NCBI GenBank assembly: GCA_013396915.1
Contig: VWZL01000328.1
Span: 310,186-374,185 of the forward strand
DNA: 64,000 bases
DNA from: Stercorarius parasiticus
Taxonomy: Eukaryota > Chordata > Aves > Charadriiformes > Stercorariidae
Reading direction: 5' to 3'
Numbering within the stretch: the first letter of the stretch is position 1; the number at the start of each line of letters is the position of its first letter. Made by a program: the position numbers and the translations under genes. Positions 11,275 to 23,397 of the stretch are shown here, one piece after another. The notes under the pieces were generated by a model. It had not been told where the DNA came from. It made no database searches and saw only the letters and a program-made list of their open reading frames with translations.

Positions 11275-11835
11275 AGTTCACATGAGACTCTGGACATAGT
11301 GGAGGAGAAGAAGCAGGCAGAGGTTGGGATAGAAGAAACACTAGTCGTAGACGAAACCAACAAAGGGAAAATGCAAGTTGCCACTGATGCTGGGGAAGCA
11401 TGTAAGGTGGAGCATCTGTCAAAAAAGGACTCTTCATCATTGCCATCAGATAGTAGCAGCAGCAGCAGTAGTAGTGAGAGTGAGGATGAAGAGGTGGGAG
11501 AATACCAGCCACATCATAGGGCAATTGAGGAAGTCATCAGGGAAGAACAGGAAGAAGAGGAAGACGTGAAAAGGAAAGAACGTGAAGAAAAAATACAGCA
11601 TGTGGAAGCCACAGCAGAAGGCAGTAAACTAAATGTGCCAGTTGAGCACACACAAGTTACAAGTGAAGATTTGGTCCAGGAAAATGCAGTTACCGTAGCT
11701 ACAGAAGAAAAGAATTTGTCAGAGGAAATTAAGCAAGATTTAGGTGAAGAAAAAGAGGAGGAACAGCTCAAACTCAATGGAGATGTGTCTCATGTTGACA
11801 TTGATGTTGCACCACAAATAATTTGTTGTTCTGAG
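11275..11835 (+). CDS. EPB41L2: EPB41L2 exon: large acidic/serine-rich linker
   Basis: The acceptor is TTTTTTGTGCAG at 11274 and the donor GAG|GTAAAT at 11836, giving 187 phase-0 codons. The peptide starts SSHETLDIVEEKK. It has a serine run followed by acid (LPSDSSSSSSSSESEDEE, exon residues about 56-73), then GEYQPHHR, long Glu/Lys-rich stretches, and the end VSHVDIDVAPQIICCSE. This is the paralogue-specific linker between the spectrin-actin binding region and the C-terminal domain. It is largely disordered by composition and matches my memory of human EPB41L2 at both ends and around the serine run. The Ser-Asp/Glu pattern is typical of casein kinase 2 sites. The AGC/AGT repeat coding for serine may vary in length. 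Confidence 0.97.
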
Positions 11836-13700
11836 GTAAATGGTAGAACAGTTTGACAACTAGATTAAGCAGAGATATTTCTTGGGGTGAAAATATACCT
11901 GCCTTTCTTCTTCTCCTATTCCTCCAACTCTTCAGGCAGCCAACAAGCTTCAGATCATTTGGAAGGGGAAACCATTGATGAGCAGTGAAATTCTGTCTCC
12001 TGCAGTTATGGTTTCTGACTTTTTGCTAGAACTGAGTGAAAATCACCAGTAAGGCAAACCTTCTGAAGACTGACATCTCCTTTTTATCTCCCCCTTATTT
12101 TATATGCATATACATAATGTATATTTATTATTTACATGTCTCCAATGTTTTAAGTCTTGTCTTGTCTATTTGTCAATTGTTTTTGACATGTAATGTCTAT
12201 GACATGTAATTGTGATTGGAAAGCTATTGGCAATTGAAATTAGAAAACACCTGTCACAAATTTTTGTTCCTTTTTTCCCCCCCCTCATTGTTCACTGCTT
12301 TTCATTATTTTTTTTTATTTTTATTTTTTTTACTTTTTAAAAATGTTATAGAGTAGAATAAGTATGTCTAGAAATTGCATAGCTAGGAACACTGCATTGT
12401 AAAGGGATGAGGTATATAACACGGTCTTACTATAAAGTCTTCTAGTGTAGGAGGTATTTAGGGAAGCATGCATGGGTTCCATTTACAATCAGTCGTTTTT
12501 AAGCCAAACAGGGTTAAAGGGTTCATTACTGGACAAACTTTATAATGAAGCAGAAAGGGGAAAAAATGAAGCACAGGGACGCATCTCTTTGTGAAGTTGG
12601 CATGATTGTCTGCTGAGTTTTTCAACAATTGGATGGGTTTTTTCCTAGTTATCTACCTGCTTGTGCTTGTAATGGTGGCAAATTATTTTTTCTTTGCACT
12701 TAAATCCGAACCACTTACCTTCTTTCGTTGTCTTTTGCATACACAGGTATTCTGATTAATGGTGTGAAAGAATTAGTTTATAAGACCTTTAGAAGTTGCA
12801 GGCACCCACACTTCCTAAAAACACAGCTAGTTTGGAGGGAGGGGAATAGGGCTGCTCTGTGTGCGAATGTGTGTGAAGGAAAGAAGGGACTTTTTTTTTT
12901 TTTTTCCTCTGGGATTTCCCCTCATATGTATCCAAAATCAATAGGAGATAGCAACTGATGCATCTAGAAAGATATCAAGATTTTTTTTTTAAAGTTCTTA
13001 AATATATTGAAAATGTGCTCCAGTAAGATATCACAAGTTCACTGGGTTACAGACCCCTGGTTAATTGCTTTGTGATATTGCAAAGACAACAACTAACTAA
13101 CTCCAAATGGTTAAAATGGCTTTCTAGGATTGTTGTCAAAAGAAGCCATTGATTTCCAGAATTAATACATTGAATGTAGAGTGCTTAAAATCCAATTGTC
13201 AAAGTTGTTTTTCTGTTCCAGAACTAGTACATATTGAAAAGTTAAACTTCTACGAGTCCTTCTTTGCAGTTTGACAGAGAAATTGTATATATTTTCCAGG
13301 ATTAATTCTAATGCGAAGCTTATCCATCTGAGCTAGCTATCAGCTTCTTTATGCAAACTAAGATTTTTTTATTTTTTTTCCTAGTGATGCTTTTTTAAAC
13401 ATTTTCAAAACCTGTGTTGCAGCTTGGTTTTAGCAGTTGCCTTTTGTGATAGGTACTGTTGGCTGAAACACAGAGCTTCAGTTATTAGGAGATTAAATTT
13501 TCCTGCTATGTTATATAGGTAGTAGAGGGCTGATGTATTAGTCTTCATTTCACTTTGCTTATTTATTGCATGCTTTTTGATGGGGAAGACAGTCAAATAC
13601 TTACCTTACAGTTATGATTTTCTTTTGGTTGTCTTTTCTTGGTCCACTTTACAAACCTTCTTCTGTCTTTTGAATTGATTGGTTATTTCTTGCACCGCAG
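11836..13700 (+). other. EPB41L2 intron
   Basis: AT-rich intron with T-rich tracts near 12270-12340 and 12891-12906. I see no exon or recognisable repeat element. Confidence 0.8.
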
Positions 13701-13823
13701 CCTCCAGTAGTGAAAACAGAGATGGTAACCATTTCAGATGCCACACAGAGAACTGAAATCTCCACTAAAGAAGTTCCAATTGTGCAAACAGAAACTAAAA
13801 CTATCACATATGAATCTCCACAG
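13701..13823 (+). CDS. EPB41L2: EPB41L2 exon: start of C-terminal domain
   Basis: The acceptor is TTGCACCGCAG and the donor CAG|GTATGG, giving 41 phase-0 codons. The peptide begins PPVVKTEMVTISDATQRTEI and continues with STKEVPIVQTETKTITYESPQ-type residues. The TETKTITYE core is diagnostic of the 4.1 C-terminal domain, the most conserved part of the family after FERM and a docking surface for partners such as NuMA and membrane receptors. Confidence 0.97.
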
Positions 13824-14347
13824 GTATGGTGGCTGGGTTGTTATGTTGTTTACAAGCTGGTTTTTATTCCAGTTACAAAATAGATAATGTCCAAAAAATG
13901 CTTTTCAAAAGCCTATACTTTTTTCTAGCAGCTAAGATTATACTTTGGCTGTGAATTAGGTAAGTGAAATCTTTGTAGGCAACGCAGTATTACTTCTGAA
14001 GTTCTAAGTGTTGTTTGTTTTGGTTTTTTGTTTGTTTGTTTTTTTTTTTTAATTTAAGGTTTTAGTTGCTGTCTGCAAATGTATAACTCATTTTTAGGTT
14101 TGGAAACTTGATTAAAATATCTCACTGCTCCTGAAAGGAACATGTAACTTTGAGCATAAATTTTCCACAGGAATGAACCATAACAACAGTCTTCCATGGC
14201 TTGGTAAACTTGGATGGCCTCTATTTAGATTGCAGTTCTAACTGAACTAAAGAATGTGTTTAGTTAAGAAAACCAGCCTTTTCTCCTGTGAAAACAAAGC
14301 TTTTAAATGCCAAGATACAAAAATACTGTTTTTACTTTTCCTTACAG
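13824..14347 (+). other. EPB41L2 intron
   Basis: Short AT-rich intron with a GTTT/T-rich low-complexity tract at about 14010-14055. Nothing else is recognisable. Confidence 0.8.
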
Positions 14348-14446
14348 TTTGATGGCAGTGCTGGTGGCAATGCTGGTGTGCTGCTGAGCGCACAGACAAT
14401 TACATCAGAGTCAATTTCTACTACCACAACTACACACATCACAAAG
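14348..14446 (+). CDS. EPB41L2: EPB41L2 exon: C-terminal domain, part 2
   Basis: The acceptor is TTTTCCTTACAG and the donor AAG|GTAAAA, giving 33 phase-0 codons. The peptide runs FDGSAGGNAGVLLSAQTITS and then ESISTTTTTHITK. The AQTITSE and TTTTTHITK motifs are invariant features of the 4.1 C-terminal domain. Confidence 0.97.
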
Positions 14447-16551
14447 GTAAAATATCGTAATGTCTTTCTGAACTAAAAATAACCCCAAACTCTCAAAATA
14501 AAGTCTTATGTGAAGTGTGTCTTACATCTGCTGGTTCATTGAGAAAGCTGTCTTGAAATGGATTGGATTAATTCCAGGCATGTGTGAGAGTTAATGTTTC
14601 TGTGCACAGATTTTTGAACAGAGAAGCCCTAATGAATAAGCAGCACAGGGAAAGGGAGACAAATATGTTTAATTTTTTTAGTACTTCGTGTAGGTCTTAT
14701 TTCTGTGTTTGACAAATGAGTGTGTACCTGAATTTTTACAGTTTCAGTCCTGTCATCACCCACTGATATCTTACAGAATCTTTCTTAATGTAAATTATTT
14801 GTCTGAGGTCCACAGGAGCCTTGCTAATGGCATCAGTTATAAGGATGAACTGAAACGATGTTTTCTCAGCCTTTGTGTGGATAATCCTTGTGCTGCTAGG
14901 TTTAGAGCATATTTGAAAACAGATCATACCGCTAGATTACTTTGCAAGCATATACATTGCCAGAATACGTTAGAACTACCAAAGTGCAATAATGATTATT
15001 TTTATTATTGATTTATGTAAATATTTAACAAATTTTAGGGGTGCCCAACAACATAAGTTTGAACTCTTGTCTTTGAACTCTTAAAATAGTTTTCCGAGAA
15101 AATTACAGAAGGTATTATTTAAGGTAAAGCAAAAGGGAAGAAGGAAATGTAGGGTGAGAGTTTGGGATTTTTTTCCCCCTAAGACATGAAGTTTCACATC
15201 ATCGCCATCGCAGAATGGAACAATAATTCACTGCTCACAGATATCTATTAAATATATATATTCTAAAGATTGAAATGTTCTTAAGACTGAAAGTTGTATT
15301 CACAGAATGACAGTGGAAGGATGATGTTGGAAAATTGTCAGATAAGTCACATGAAATGAAGTAAGCTTAGAATTTAAAATGTGGATGTTTTGTTATACAA
15401 ACTAGTCAACAGGTCCTTTTCAGTCTCCTGCTCCCTTTTGGAATTGTTAAGCCACCACCATTTTAGGAAGAAGTCCTTATTCAATAAATTGTGCGACCGC
15501 AGCTAGAGAGGGTGAAAAAAAATGTGCGTTTACTTGTCAGGTTCAGATATCAAGTAATGCTGCTTTCTGGAAGGAACCGTTAAAGACAATGGTTTCAGTC
15601 TTGTCTTCTACTAAAAAATTACTGGTATTACCCTAATGTAGCAGATCCTTACCTTTTCTTATCAACTGCTTGTTGCCACTTCAAAAGACTGTTTGAATTT
15701 TCTAAACTAACTTTCTATTTTACATCCCAAACTGTTCATTATTGTTAAAGTCACCTGACAAAACAGTTTTAATATTCTAATGTTGTTCCTAACAGAATTA
15801 TCTTGGATCTTTTCTAACATGGTTAGTTTACCTTAAGGGGTAGTTTATTCTTTTCTCCTATACAATCTTTTTTTAAAAAAAGAAGCATTTAATGTTATTT
15901 CTGTGAGAATTCTTCTATCAGCTAAAATGTTTTAATCGCTAGAGTAAGAAATGAAGAAACAACACAAAATTATTTCCATCAGCAATGTGAAATATGTTGA
16001 AAATACGTCACGAAGGTCCATTGTTGTGATTTAGCCCCAGCTGGCAACTAAGCAGCATGCAGCTGCTCGCTCAGTCCCTGCCTGGTGGGATAGGGGATAG
16101 AATCAAACCAGCCAAAACCAGCACATCCGTGAATGGCAGAACTGAAAACCAGATCATCTTTGTATTTAATGCCATAGGATTCTTCAGAGACTGAGAAGAG
16201 GCTGATGGTAGATAGGCTGAAATCAAAGAAAAGACTCCTGGGATTTCCTTCTTGCCAGGTTTATATGGTGGAAGAAGCTGGAATTCCAGTTTGTCTGCAT
16301 ATCAAACTTGGGCTTCAGTAACAGAAGGCATTCTCTATTGCTTGGTTTTTATCAAGTTTAGCAATTGCTAGAATTGACTAACTGTGTAACTGAAAAAGGA
16401 AAGAATGATTTAGCACGGAGAATATATATGTACTACTAATTGCAACTCAGTCACAGAAATGTATTGGCTTTAGTGCAACAGAAAAAAGTGCTTTGTGGCA
16501 GTATAGGATAATTACAAGGACGTTTTCTTCTTTTTTTTTTGCCATCTGTAG
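14447..16551 (+). other. EPB41L2 intron
   Basis: AT-rich intron carrying an LTR-like fragment at about 16020-16125. The long frames here show no family resemblance. Confidence 0.8.
16020..16125. mobile_element. Degraded avian LTR-retrotransposon fragment (probable)
   Basis: The block begins TGTTGTGATTTAGCCCCAG and continues CTGGCAACTAAGCAGCATGC, GCTGCTCGCTCA and GGTGGGATAGGGGATAGAAT. It matches what I remember as the start of an LTR abundant in neoavian, particularly passerine, genomes. It then jumps to AGCCAAAACCAGCACA, which resembles the end of the same LTR, so most of the interior appears deleted. No coding remnant or clear target-site duplication is visible. Family and orientation are not assigned. 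Confidence 0.6.
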
Positions 16552-16632
16552 ATGGTAAAAGGTGGGGTATCAGAAACAAGAATTGAGAAGCGCATTGTCA
16601 TTACTGGAGATGCAGATATTGACCATGATGAG
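16552..16632 (+). CDS. EPB41L2: EPB41L2 exon: C-terminal domain, part 3
   Basis: The acceptor is TTTTTTGCCATCTGTAG and the donor GAG|GTGAGC, giving 27 phase-0 codons. The peptide is [20 protein letters not shown] followed by [24 protein letters not shown] is the near-invariant heart of the 4.1 C-terminal domain. I remember Thr as the first residue in mammals, where this sequence encodes Met (ATG). Confidence 0.97.
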
Positions 16633-19252
16633 GTGAGCATGTAAACTGTCGACACATATGATGTGCTTTTTGTAGTCCAGTGAGATTGAGATGATATTTC
16701 AGAAACCAGAAATTAGAGAAAGGTAGAGAAGTAAATTAGACAACGTAGAAAGATGCTGAGACTGTTAATTGTGGCAAAGCTGTTAAGCGATCAAAGTGTT
16801 TTGTGAATAAGGAGTAATTAGAATATAACTGAAAGAAAAACAGCATTTGTAACTTTGCATCATAGATCATGTGGATGGATTTCTTACTATTTTTAAATGG
16901 ATTGCTTTTTTTTGGAAGAGACCCAGTTTGTTTAGTGCTGCTTTTGCCATTTGGGAGGAAAAGCATTACTGAAGTAATCTTGTTTTGATACGTTAATCTG
17001 GATAGATGGGAGTCTCTACTGCGTTGTGTCAGCAACATCTGAATGCAGCACTCATTTTGCCTGAAAGTTTTGAAATACATTCAAGCATAAACTGCTCTAT
17101 TTAAAAAATAGTTTTTGAGTTGTATGTATAGAATTCTGTGTAACAAAAGTAATTGTTCATCTGCTGGAATCTTATGTAAGTACCTTTCATCTCTATCAGC
17201 ACCAAAGCAATATTTTACTATGTCTTAGAAACTAAGGTTAAAATCACTTCTGCCTGCCCGATTAAGAAGGCTAAATTTAAGCAATACACAGGAAAATAAT
17301 TGAGAAAGTGCAGTTATCTATTCTTTATGGTGATGATTAGGTGATTTTACATCTAAGATACTGTAGTAATAAAGTAGATCAATAGTCACTGGATAATACA
17401 AGTGGAAAAGCCTACCTTCTACATAAAGTTGCAGTGAATCCAATTCTAACTTTATGAAGGCTACACGAATCAACATAACAGGATTTAATTTAACTTCTTA
17501 ATTGTAATATACTGAGAGCTCTTGGGGAATTTAATTTCACATTTTGATTTGCCTCCAGAAAGTGGCTCTTGACAAGTTGAATCTCTTCTTGAAACTCATA
17601 ATTAAATGACAGGGCTGTTCAGCATCAGGCATGGCTCTTGTTTGCCTTGACACACGTTTAGTGCACTTTGGACATCTGGAAAGGTCACACAGTACCAGAC
17701 AATATCCCAGATAATTCTCTAAGCCCTTCTTTGTTTTGAGATAAATCGGTAATGAAGCAAAAAATTAAATTATAAAAAAGGAAGTACAAAATACAATTTT
17801 AATCACTGAAGTTTAAAGCAGCAGTGAGCAGCTTTTAGGATATTTAATGTACATTTATGTTAAAAGCAAAACTACATGCTGGATGTTTATTCTTTTGGGT
17901 TTTAGCTCCCTACATCACTAAAACAGTTTTCAATAGGAAGAAGTGTTTTCATTTGGACTTTCCGGATACAAATGCTCGTATTACTTGTCATTTAACAATT
18001 AGAGACTTAAGGTTTCTTTTAAATCCTTATTTGTACTACAGAGATTGCACTTGGCATATTGTAAAAGATGAACTAATAAAAAATTGGAATAATACATCAG
18101 CAAACATCAGTATTGTACCAATGCACACTTCTGTACATACTTCCTTAATAGGACTTCAAATTCATTATCATATAACCCTTAAGATGGCTAATGTTGGTGT
18201 TTCCAATCTCTCTTCAGAATTAGTTATTTCTTCTCCCACTTAGCACTTATGGCTCAGGAAACTGTCACTTTTCTAAATTAAGATAAACCTTCTTGTTGCA
18301 TTATATTTTTCTTGCTCTTTCTATTATATTTGGGGTTTTTTAGTTGTGGATGATACTGAGGTGAACAGTGAGCTTACTGTTGCCTGAGAATGCCTTACAG
18401 TTTCTCCTTTATTTTCTTGTGTTGTATCCAACAGTAATACAGCTCACTGAAATAAGATCTAGATCAGGGGAAGGAATAGAAGTCCCAGGTGCTCTTTTGC
18501 CTTTTCTGCCTCAGAGGGTGCTCTTATGTGGTTGACTGTAAAGCCTAGAATAGAATAGAATATTTCAGTTGGAAGGGACCTACAATGATCATCTAGTCCA
18601 AGTGATAGCTGTGTATATTGGTGTATCTCTTAAGAAAATAAAATTTCTTAAAATGCGGAGGAGGGATTATAAGAAACTGATTAATACTTGTATTTATGTT
18701 TTACAGATTATTCTAGTTGAAGTTCTTTTGAACTAGTAAAATGGGAAAAAAAAGGAAATTCTTCTGCTAAGGAAGCTTCTGTTATGATCCTCTTCCAGAG
18801 TTTCAGTACCATATTTAGTACAGATGCCAAAGTATCTTTCTATTTTGCTCAGGAAACTGAAGGCAACACTTAATTTTCTGTACTATATACATTCTTGTTA
18901 AGTCTTTATTTGCTAGATCTGTTGCAAAAGTTCAAAAACTTCTGGGGTATAAGAATACTTTGTGTCTCCTGGAATGAGCTATAAAAGTTACAGGGTAACT
19001 TTATGGTCATTTGTTACTTCCTGGAAATTTTGGTAAATTTTTAGCATACTGTTTTGTTAGAGGTTTTTTGGTTGGGTTTTGTGTTTGAGGAGTTGGTTGG
19101 GTTTGGTTTTTGGTTGTTCTGTTTTTTTCCCCAAGCCCTCTCCAGTTCAGGACAATTATAACCAAATTTTCAGAAGCTACTCTCCCATTCTGTGGCCCCA
19201 CATGAATATCCTCTTGCTGTTGCTGAGTTACATATTGCAAATACATTTGCAG
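16633..19252 (+). other. EPB41L2 intron
   Basis: AT-rich intron with a short antisense CR1 fragment at 18546-18602. A 387-bp open frame at 17857-18243 resembles no family I know and starts at a TTA; see rejected items. Confidence 0.8.
18546..18602 (-). mobile_element. CR1 LINE 3'-end fragment
   Basis: The reverse complement reads TTGGACTAGATGATCATTG, GGTCCCTTCCAACTGAAAT, then ATTCTATTCTATTCTA. This is the conserved 3' terminus of CR1 with its degenerate octamer tail. Only about 57 bp remain, 5'-truncated as is usual for CR1. Confidence 0.88.
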
Positions 19253-19360
19253 GCCCTGGCACAGGCAATCAAAGAAGCCAAAGAACAGCACCCTGACATG
19301 TCTGTCACAAGAGTGGTGGTGCACAAAGAAACTGAACTTGCTGAGGAGGATGAAGAATAA
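19253..19360 (+). CDS. EPB41L2: EPB41L2 last coding exon with stop codon
   Basis: The acceptor is ATACATTTGCAG. There are 35 codons plus TAA, starting ALAQAIKEAKEQHPDMSVT and ending RVVVHKETELAEEDEE. This is the extreme C-terminus of the 4.1 C-terminal domain. The ending HKETELAEE fits EPB41L2 better than EPB41 (ends ADE) or EPB41L3 (a different tail with PEDGED). The exon continues 31 nt past the stop to a donor, CAG|GTGAGC, at 19392. Confidence 0.97.
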   Translation, partial: ALAQAIKEAKEQHPDMSVTRVVVHKETELAEEDEE

Positions 19361-19391
19361 AATCAAAAATGTCCTCAAGCAAACACTTCAG
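19361..19391 (+). other. EPB41L2: EPB41L2 3' UTR, part 1 (spliced)
   Basis: These 31 nt of 3' UTR end at a good donor, CTTCAG|GTGAGC. The stop codon is closer than about 50 nt to this junction, so splicing in the 3' UTR should not trigger nonsense-mediated decay. Confidence 0.7.
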
Positions 19392-22300
19392 GTGAGCTTA
19401 TGTATATAATTAACATAGGAAAATATAGCATCAGTTTTCTGTTGTGTTCTGTAATAAAAGGCTTGAAAAATATGGGGCGTCTTTGCTATCACAAAATGAT
19501 GAGTTGAAACAGGCGCTAATATTAGACTACTAGTGTGAGAATTTTTATCTGAAGTCCAGTCTGACATTAATTTTAATTGCAAATTTTCTTGTCTATGTCT
19601 ACCAGTTTTGTCACAGCACTTTCATGGCATTTCCTACAACGTTGGATCAAGCTGTTGTAGTTTATATCAAAGTGAGTTTGGGCTATTCCTGCAAAACATG
19701 AAGGATGTGTCACATTTTTCTGTTTACCTGTACAATTGAAGTCCTTGCTGTACATTTTGCTCGTTTACTGGGAAGACTATGTTTATTTCCCAGTAGTGAA
19801 AGGGCACACTTGGACATTTTAATTTAGTCAGCTAATTCTTAATCCTAAACACACTGAAATATTTAACCTTTTATCATTTTCCAAGGCAAGGAGGTAAATG
19901 TATTGCAAACTCAAATTTTAAAGCCTCCTATCAGTTGAAAGAGGTATTTCAAGGAATGACATTTTATTAGGCCCTCATTTCTAGGAAAAAAATAAAAGAA
20001 AAACAAAAGGACCCCATCTCTACTTGATATATTCAATAGAAATATCAGAATGAACACTGAATAAATCTGCTGTTGCACTGGTTATAGGCTAATGTCTTAA
20101 AGCTCAGTAACCATTTGGGTGTATAAAGCTTCAGATTTCCTTTGCTTGTCACACTGGTTGATGTAATGAAACTGAAGCTTCAGATTTTTCAAACTTGATG
20201 ATTTTGTTAATTGTAGATCCAGATTCAAGGAAAAGGTTTCGTTTGGAATGGTTAAATAACAATGGGAGAGATTTAAAAAGAAATGAAGCTTCAAAACCAA
20301 TGTTTTCAGCCTTCTTTGGGAGACATTTAGTTTCTACTGTTGAGTATTTAGCTAGAAGAGCAGAGGTATTACTGGCACATCTCCAGAGGGAAAACTGATT
20401 TAATACAACTTTAAGCTTTTAATATGCATTTTGATCAACAGTAATGTAGGGGGAGACAAGGTAAAAGAAATATATTTTGTATTTTTTAAAGAAATTAGAG
20501 TTGTGGTGATTCTTAAGTCCTCGGTTTGGTAATTTATACAATGGTGGTTGTGGCCCTTGGAAAACAGAGTTCTAGGTCCTGTACTGGCATGCATTCCCTT
20601 TGTATTGAATAAAGTTTTTTACCAAAGGAAACTATCTGTCATAAACTTCATCTTGCAGCTTCAGAAGACTTCTAGATATCATGAGCACTATTCATGAAGT
20701 GCCAGGAATATATGAAAATTGAGACACTGACTTGATTCCAAATTTGATGTAAGCTACTCTAAAGGGAGGAGGACGTATTTCACATGATGCTGATAATTTC
20801 TTATGTTGAGAAGATCAGTTTCACTCCTGTGGCTGAGTTTCCTGGGAGCTGAAGATTTCACTGTCAGATATCACGTCTGTGATCCAGAGGAGAAAAGATG
20901 CAAGCACCAGTTTGAGAGGATAGGAAGTGCACATACTGAACGCCACTTTATGAAAGATGACTGTTTTCAAGGAATCTGAGCCTTCCTGAACTAGTCACTG
21001 GTCACAGATGCTTATTTTCAGCTGAAAGATATAAGCTAAAGCCTTAGTTTATTTAATTTACCCACAAGTGTCTTGCTTTTCTTTAGTATCTGGATAGGAG
21101 TGGAGGGGCCTGTGTGTCTGAGGAAAGGGACAGCTAATATACATTGCCAACTGTTGATGTGTATACGATCAGTTAGAGGCTGCATGTCGTGAGGTACTGG
21201 GAAGAGAGTTTTTCTCTGTTGTGAGATATCTGTTGGCAGAGTTGTTGGTTTCCATCGCTGTACACATCAGCTCTTCTGGGAGTTTATCCTGAACTCCTGC
21301 TATCTGCAGCACTGCATAGAGAAAGTGTTGAATGCCATGGAGAGGTCCACAAGGGTAAGAGTAGGATGCTTGCCCTCTGCCTGCAGAGAGAAAGTTTACC
21401 CACCTTCTCCATCAGAGTGGTTCTAGTTGCCTTTCCTGGCCTCATACAGATTGTGCTAGAACTACAGTGTTTGTTTTCATTATGTGAGATTATAAATTAC
21501 TTTTTGGCCAGTTTTCCTCTGAGCTGGCTGAGAAGCTAGAGGTTTTGCATCAGAGTGGAGCTAAGTTTGAGCTGCTCCCTGAAAATTCCTTCAGTTTTGG
21601 TCAGATTATTGTGTGTTTGAAAAAGGAATGAATAATTTTTTTCTCATAACTGTGCAAACCAGGAAAACAGCATGGATCAAGTTTTGAAGTGCTAGGTCAA
21701 CACTCACCTGCATTTTTAAGTTATAAAATTACTATTTTTTTAATTATTATGACACTATATAATGTTATAAACTGTGGAAATAACAAAGGGAATAACTGCT
21801 TGAGGATTAGCGAAAAGTCACGAAAAATTAGTAACTCTGCACAAATTTCTGTATGTTCTTTTGCTTTACTTTTATTTCAGTGTTCAATTAGATTTGCTTT
21901 GTAGCTTTGTTGCTTAGTGACACTGAAAACGGGTATAGCATGTGTGTTTCAGCTTTGTTCTGAAAGCACAGGAGGGGACATGGAACTGCACTGGACTGTG
22001 AGACTGGGATGTGTGGATGAGTTCTCACAACACGTAAATGCCCCAAAAGGACTTGGAAAAACCCACAGCACTTTTGAGAGAGTTATTAGTCTGTAGCAAG
22101 AATGCCTGTGGTTTAGGTAGTTTCACTGATCCCTTGATATACAGCAACATTAAATCAAACCATCCTTCTCGTATTTTCAGCATTTACATAGCAGGATCTA
22201 AGGTAGAAAAATACAGTGAGACAGCAGAACAGATCATTTTGATTTGCAAGGATTTACTATTATAGTAAGCGTTCCCATCACATTTTTCACTTATTTATGA

Positions 22301-23397
22301 GCGTGAATTTAAAGGTCTTGGGAGCAGGGTTTGCCTCTTCTGTTACGTTTGTGCAGAATGTGCCAGTTTCTTCATGCTACCTTAATCCAGAAAAGTATCT
22401 TTCAAATCAGTGTTCAACATAATCTATCCCATATAAGTAATTAAAACATCTTTCGTGAAGGGCCTGTCATGGGAGGAAGAAACAATCTTGGCAGGTTTGC
22501 ACCACATTTCTACATTAGTGACTAAGTTGCTTCTGTTCCTTCATCAAATATTTAACTACTTTGTAAAAAATTTTATTCAGCAAAAACATTCAAAGAATTC
22601 CTTCCATCTGCTGAGGGTGGTTTTGTGCTTTTTTTAGAATTACATACATTGTGGAATGGTGTTTGCAGTGCATCGGAGTATGTCAGATGTTCTTGTCTGA
22701 GTTTGCCAGTTGCTTTACAGCTCTTGGTCTGAAACGCTTGAGAGAGAGTAAGAGAGGACTAATATGACGGCATTTCACCACGCTTTTGTATTTGAGACCT
22801 GGTGACTTGGTTGATAATGCCTTTCAGTTAAACATTAAGGAATAATTTTAGTTGCCTAAACACAGGCCACCTGAAGTGCCTTGAATATCTGTCTGCAGCT
22901 TGGACCATCAAGAGACCTGTGTTCTCCTGTAGCAGGACCTGAAGAGCAGGTGGGACTGCAGAAACAGCTCTAGACAATTGTGTTTAGGCAATGGAATCGG
23001 GCCACGACTCTTGATTAGCTGTTTCTAAGGTGATGAAAGCTCTGCCCCGATGACTGTGGCAGTATTGTTTGTGTAGACTTGCTTTCTCTAATAAAAGTGC
23101 ACTTGATTGATTGTGGATTAAAATTTTCAGTAAACAGTGCAGGTGATGACTATTAAAATACCATGAGAATTTTGGGGAGGGAAAAATGTATTAAAGCAAG
23201 AAGAGCATTGATAGAAACTGGATTACTCTCTGCCTCATGATTGAAGGGGGCTTTAGTTAATGCAACTATTTTTTCATGAAATAACCTTCCCCCAAAATAA
23301 CCATGGGAAAGATGACTTTTTTGACTCTGATGGTGTGACATTCACATAGTATCTGTTACGAATGCTTATGTAATCATCTTCCTCCTTTTTCTTCCAG
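19392..23397 (+). other. EPB41L2 3'-UTR intron
   Basis: This is a 4 kb intron separating the stop-codon exon from the final UTR exon. It contains AATAAA hexamers at 19453-19458 and 20608-20613. An open frame at 20162-20400 is of unknown meaning. No interspersed repeat was recognised. Confidence 0.65.
20608..20613 (+). terminator. Candidate alternative polyadenylation signal
   Basis: A canonical AATAAA is followed at once by GTTTTTT. It would serve transcripts that do not splice at 19392. There is no independent support. Confidence 0.3.

Noticed and set aside
17327..17400. Box C/D snoRNA-like GTGATGATT in an intron
   Set aside because: No CTGA D box or terminal stem is found at the needed spacing.
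17857..18243. 128-codon open frame in an EPB41L2 intron
   Set aside because: It starts at TTA/TTG-type codons, lies in AT-rich intron, has no family motif and no splice-compatible boundaries. A few frames of this length are expected by chance in 64 kb on six frames.
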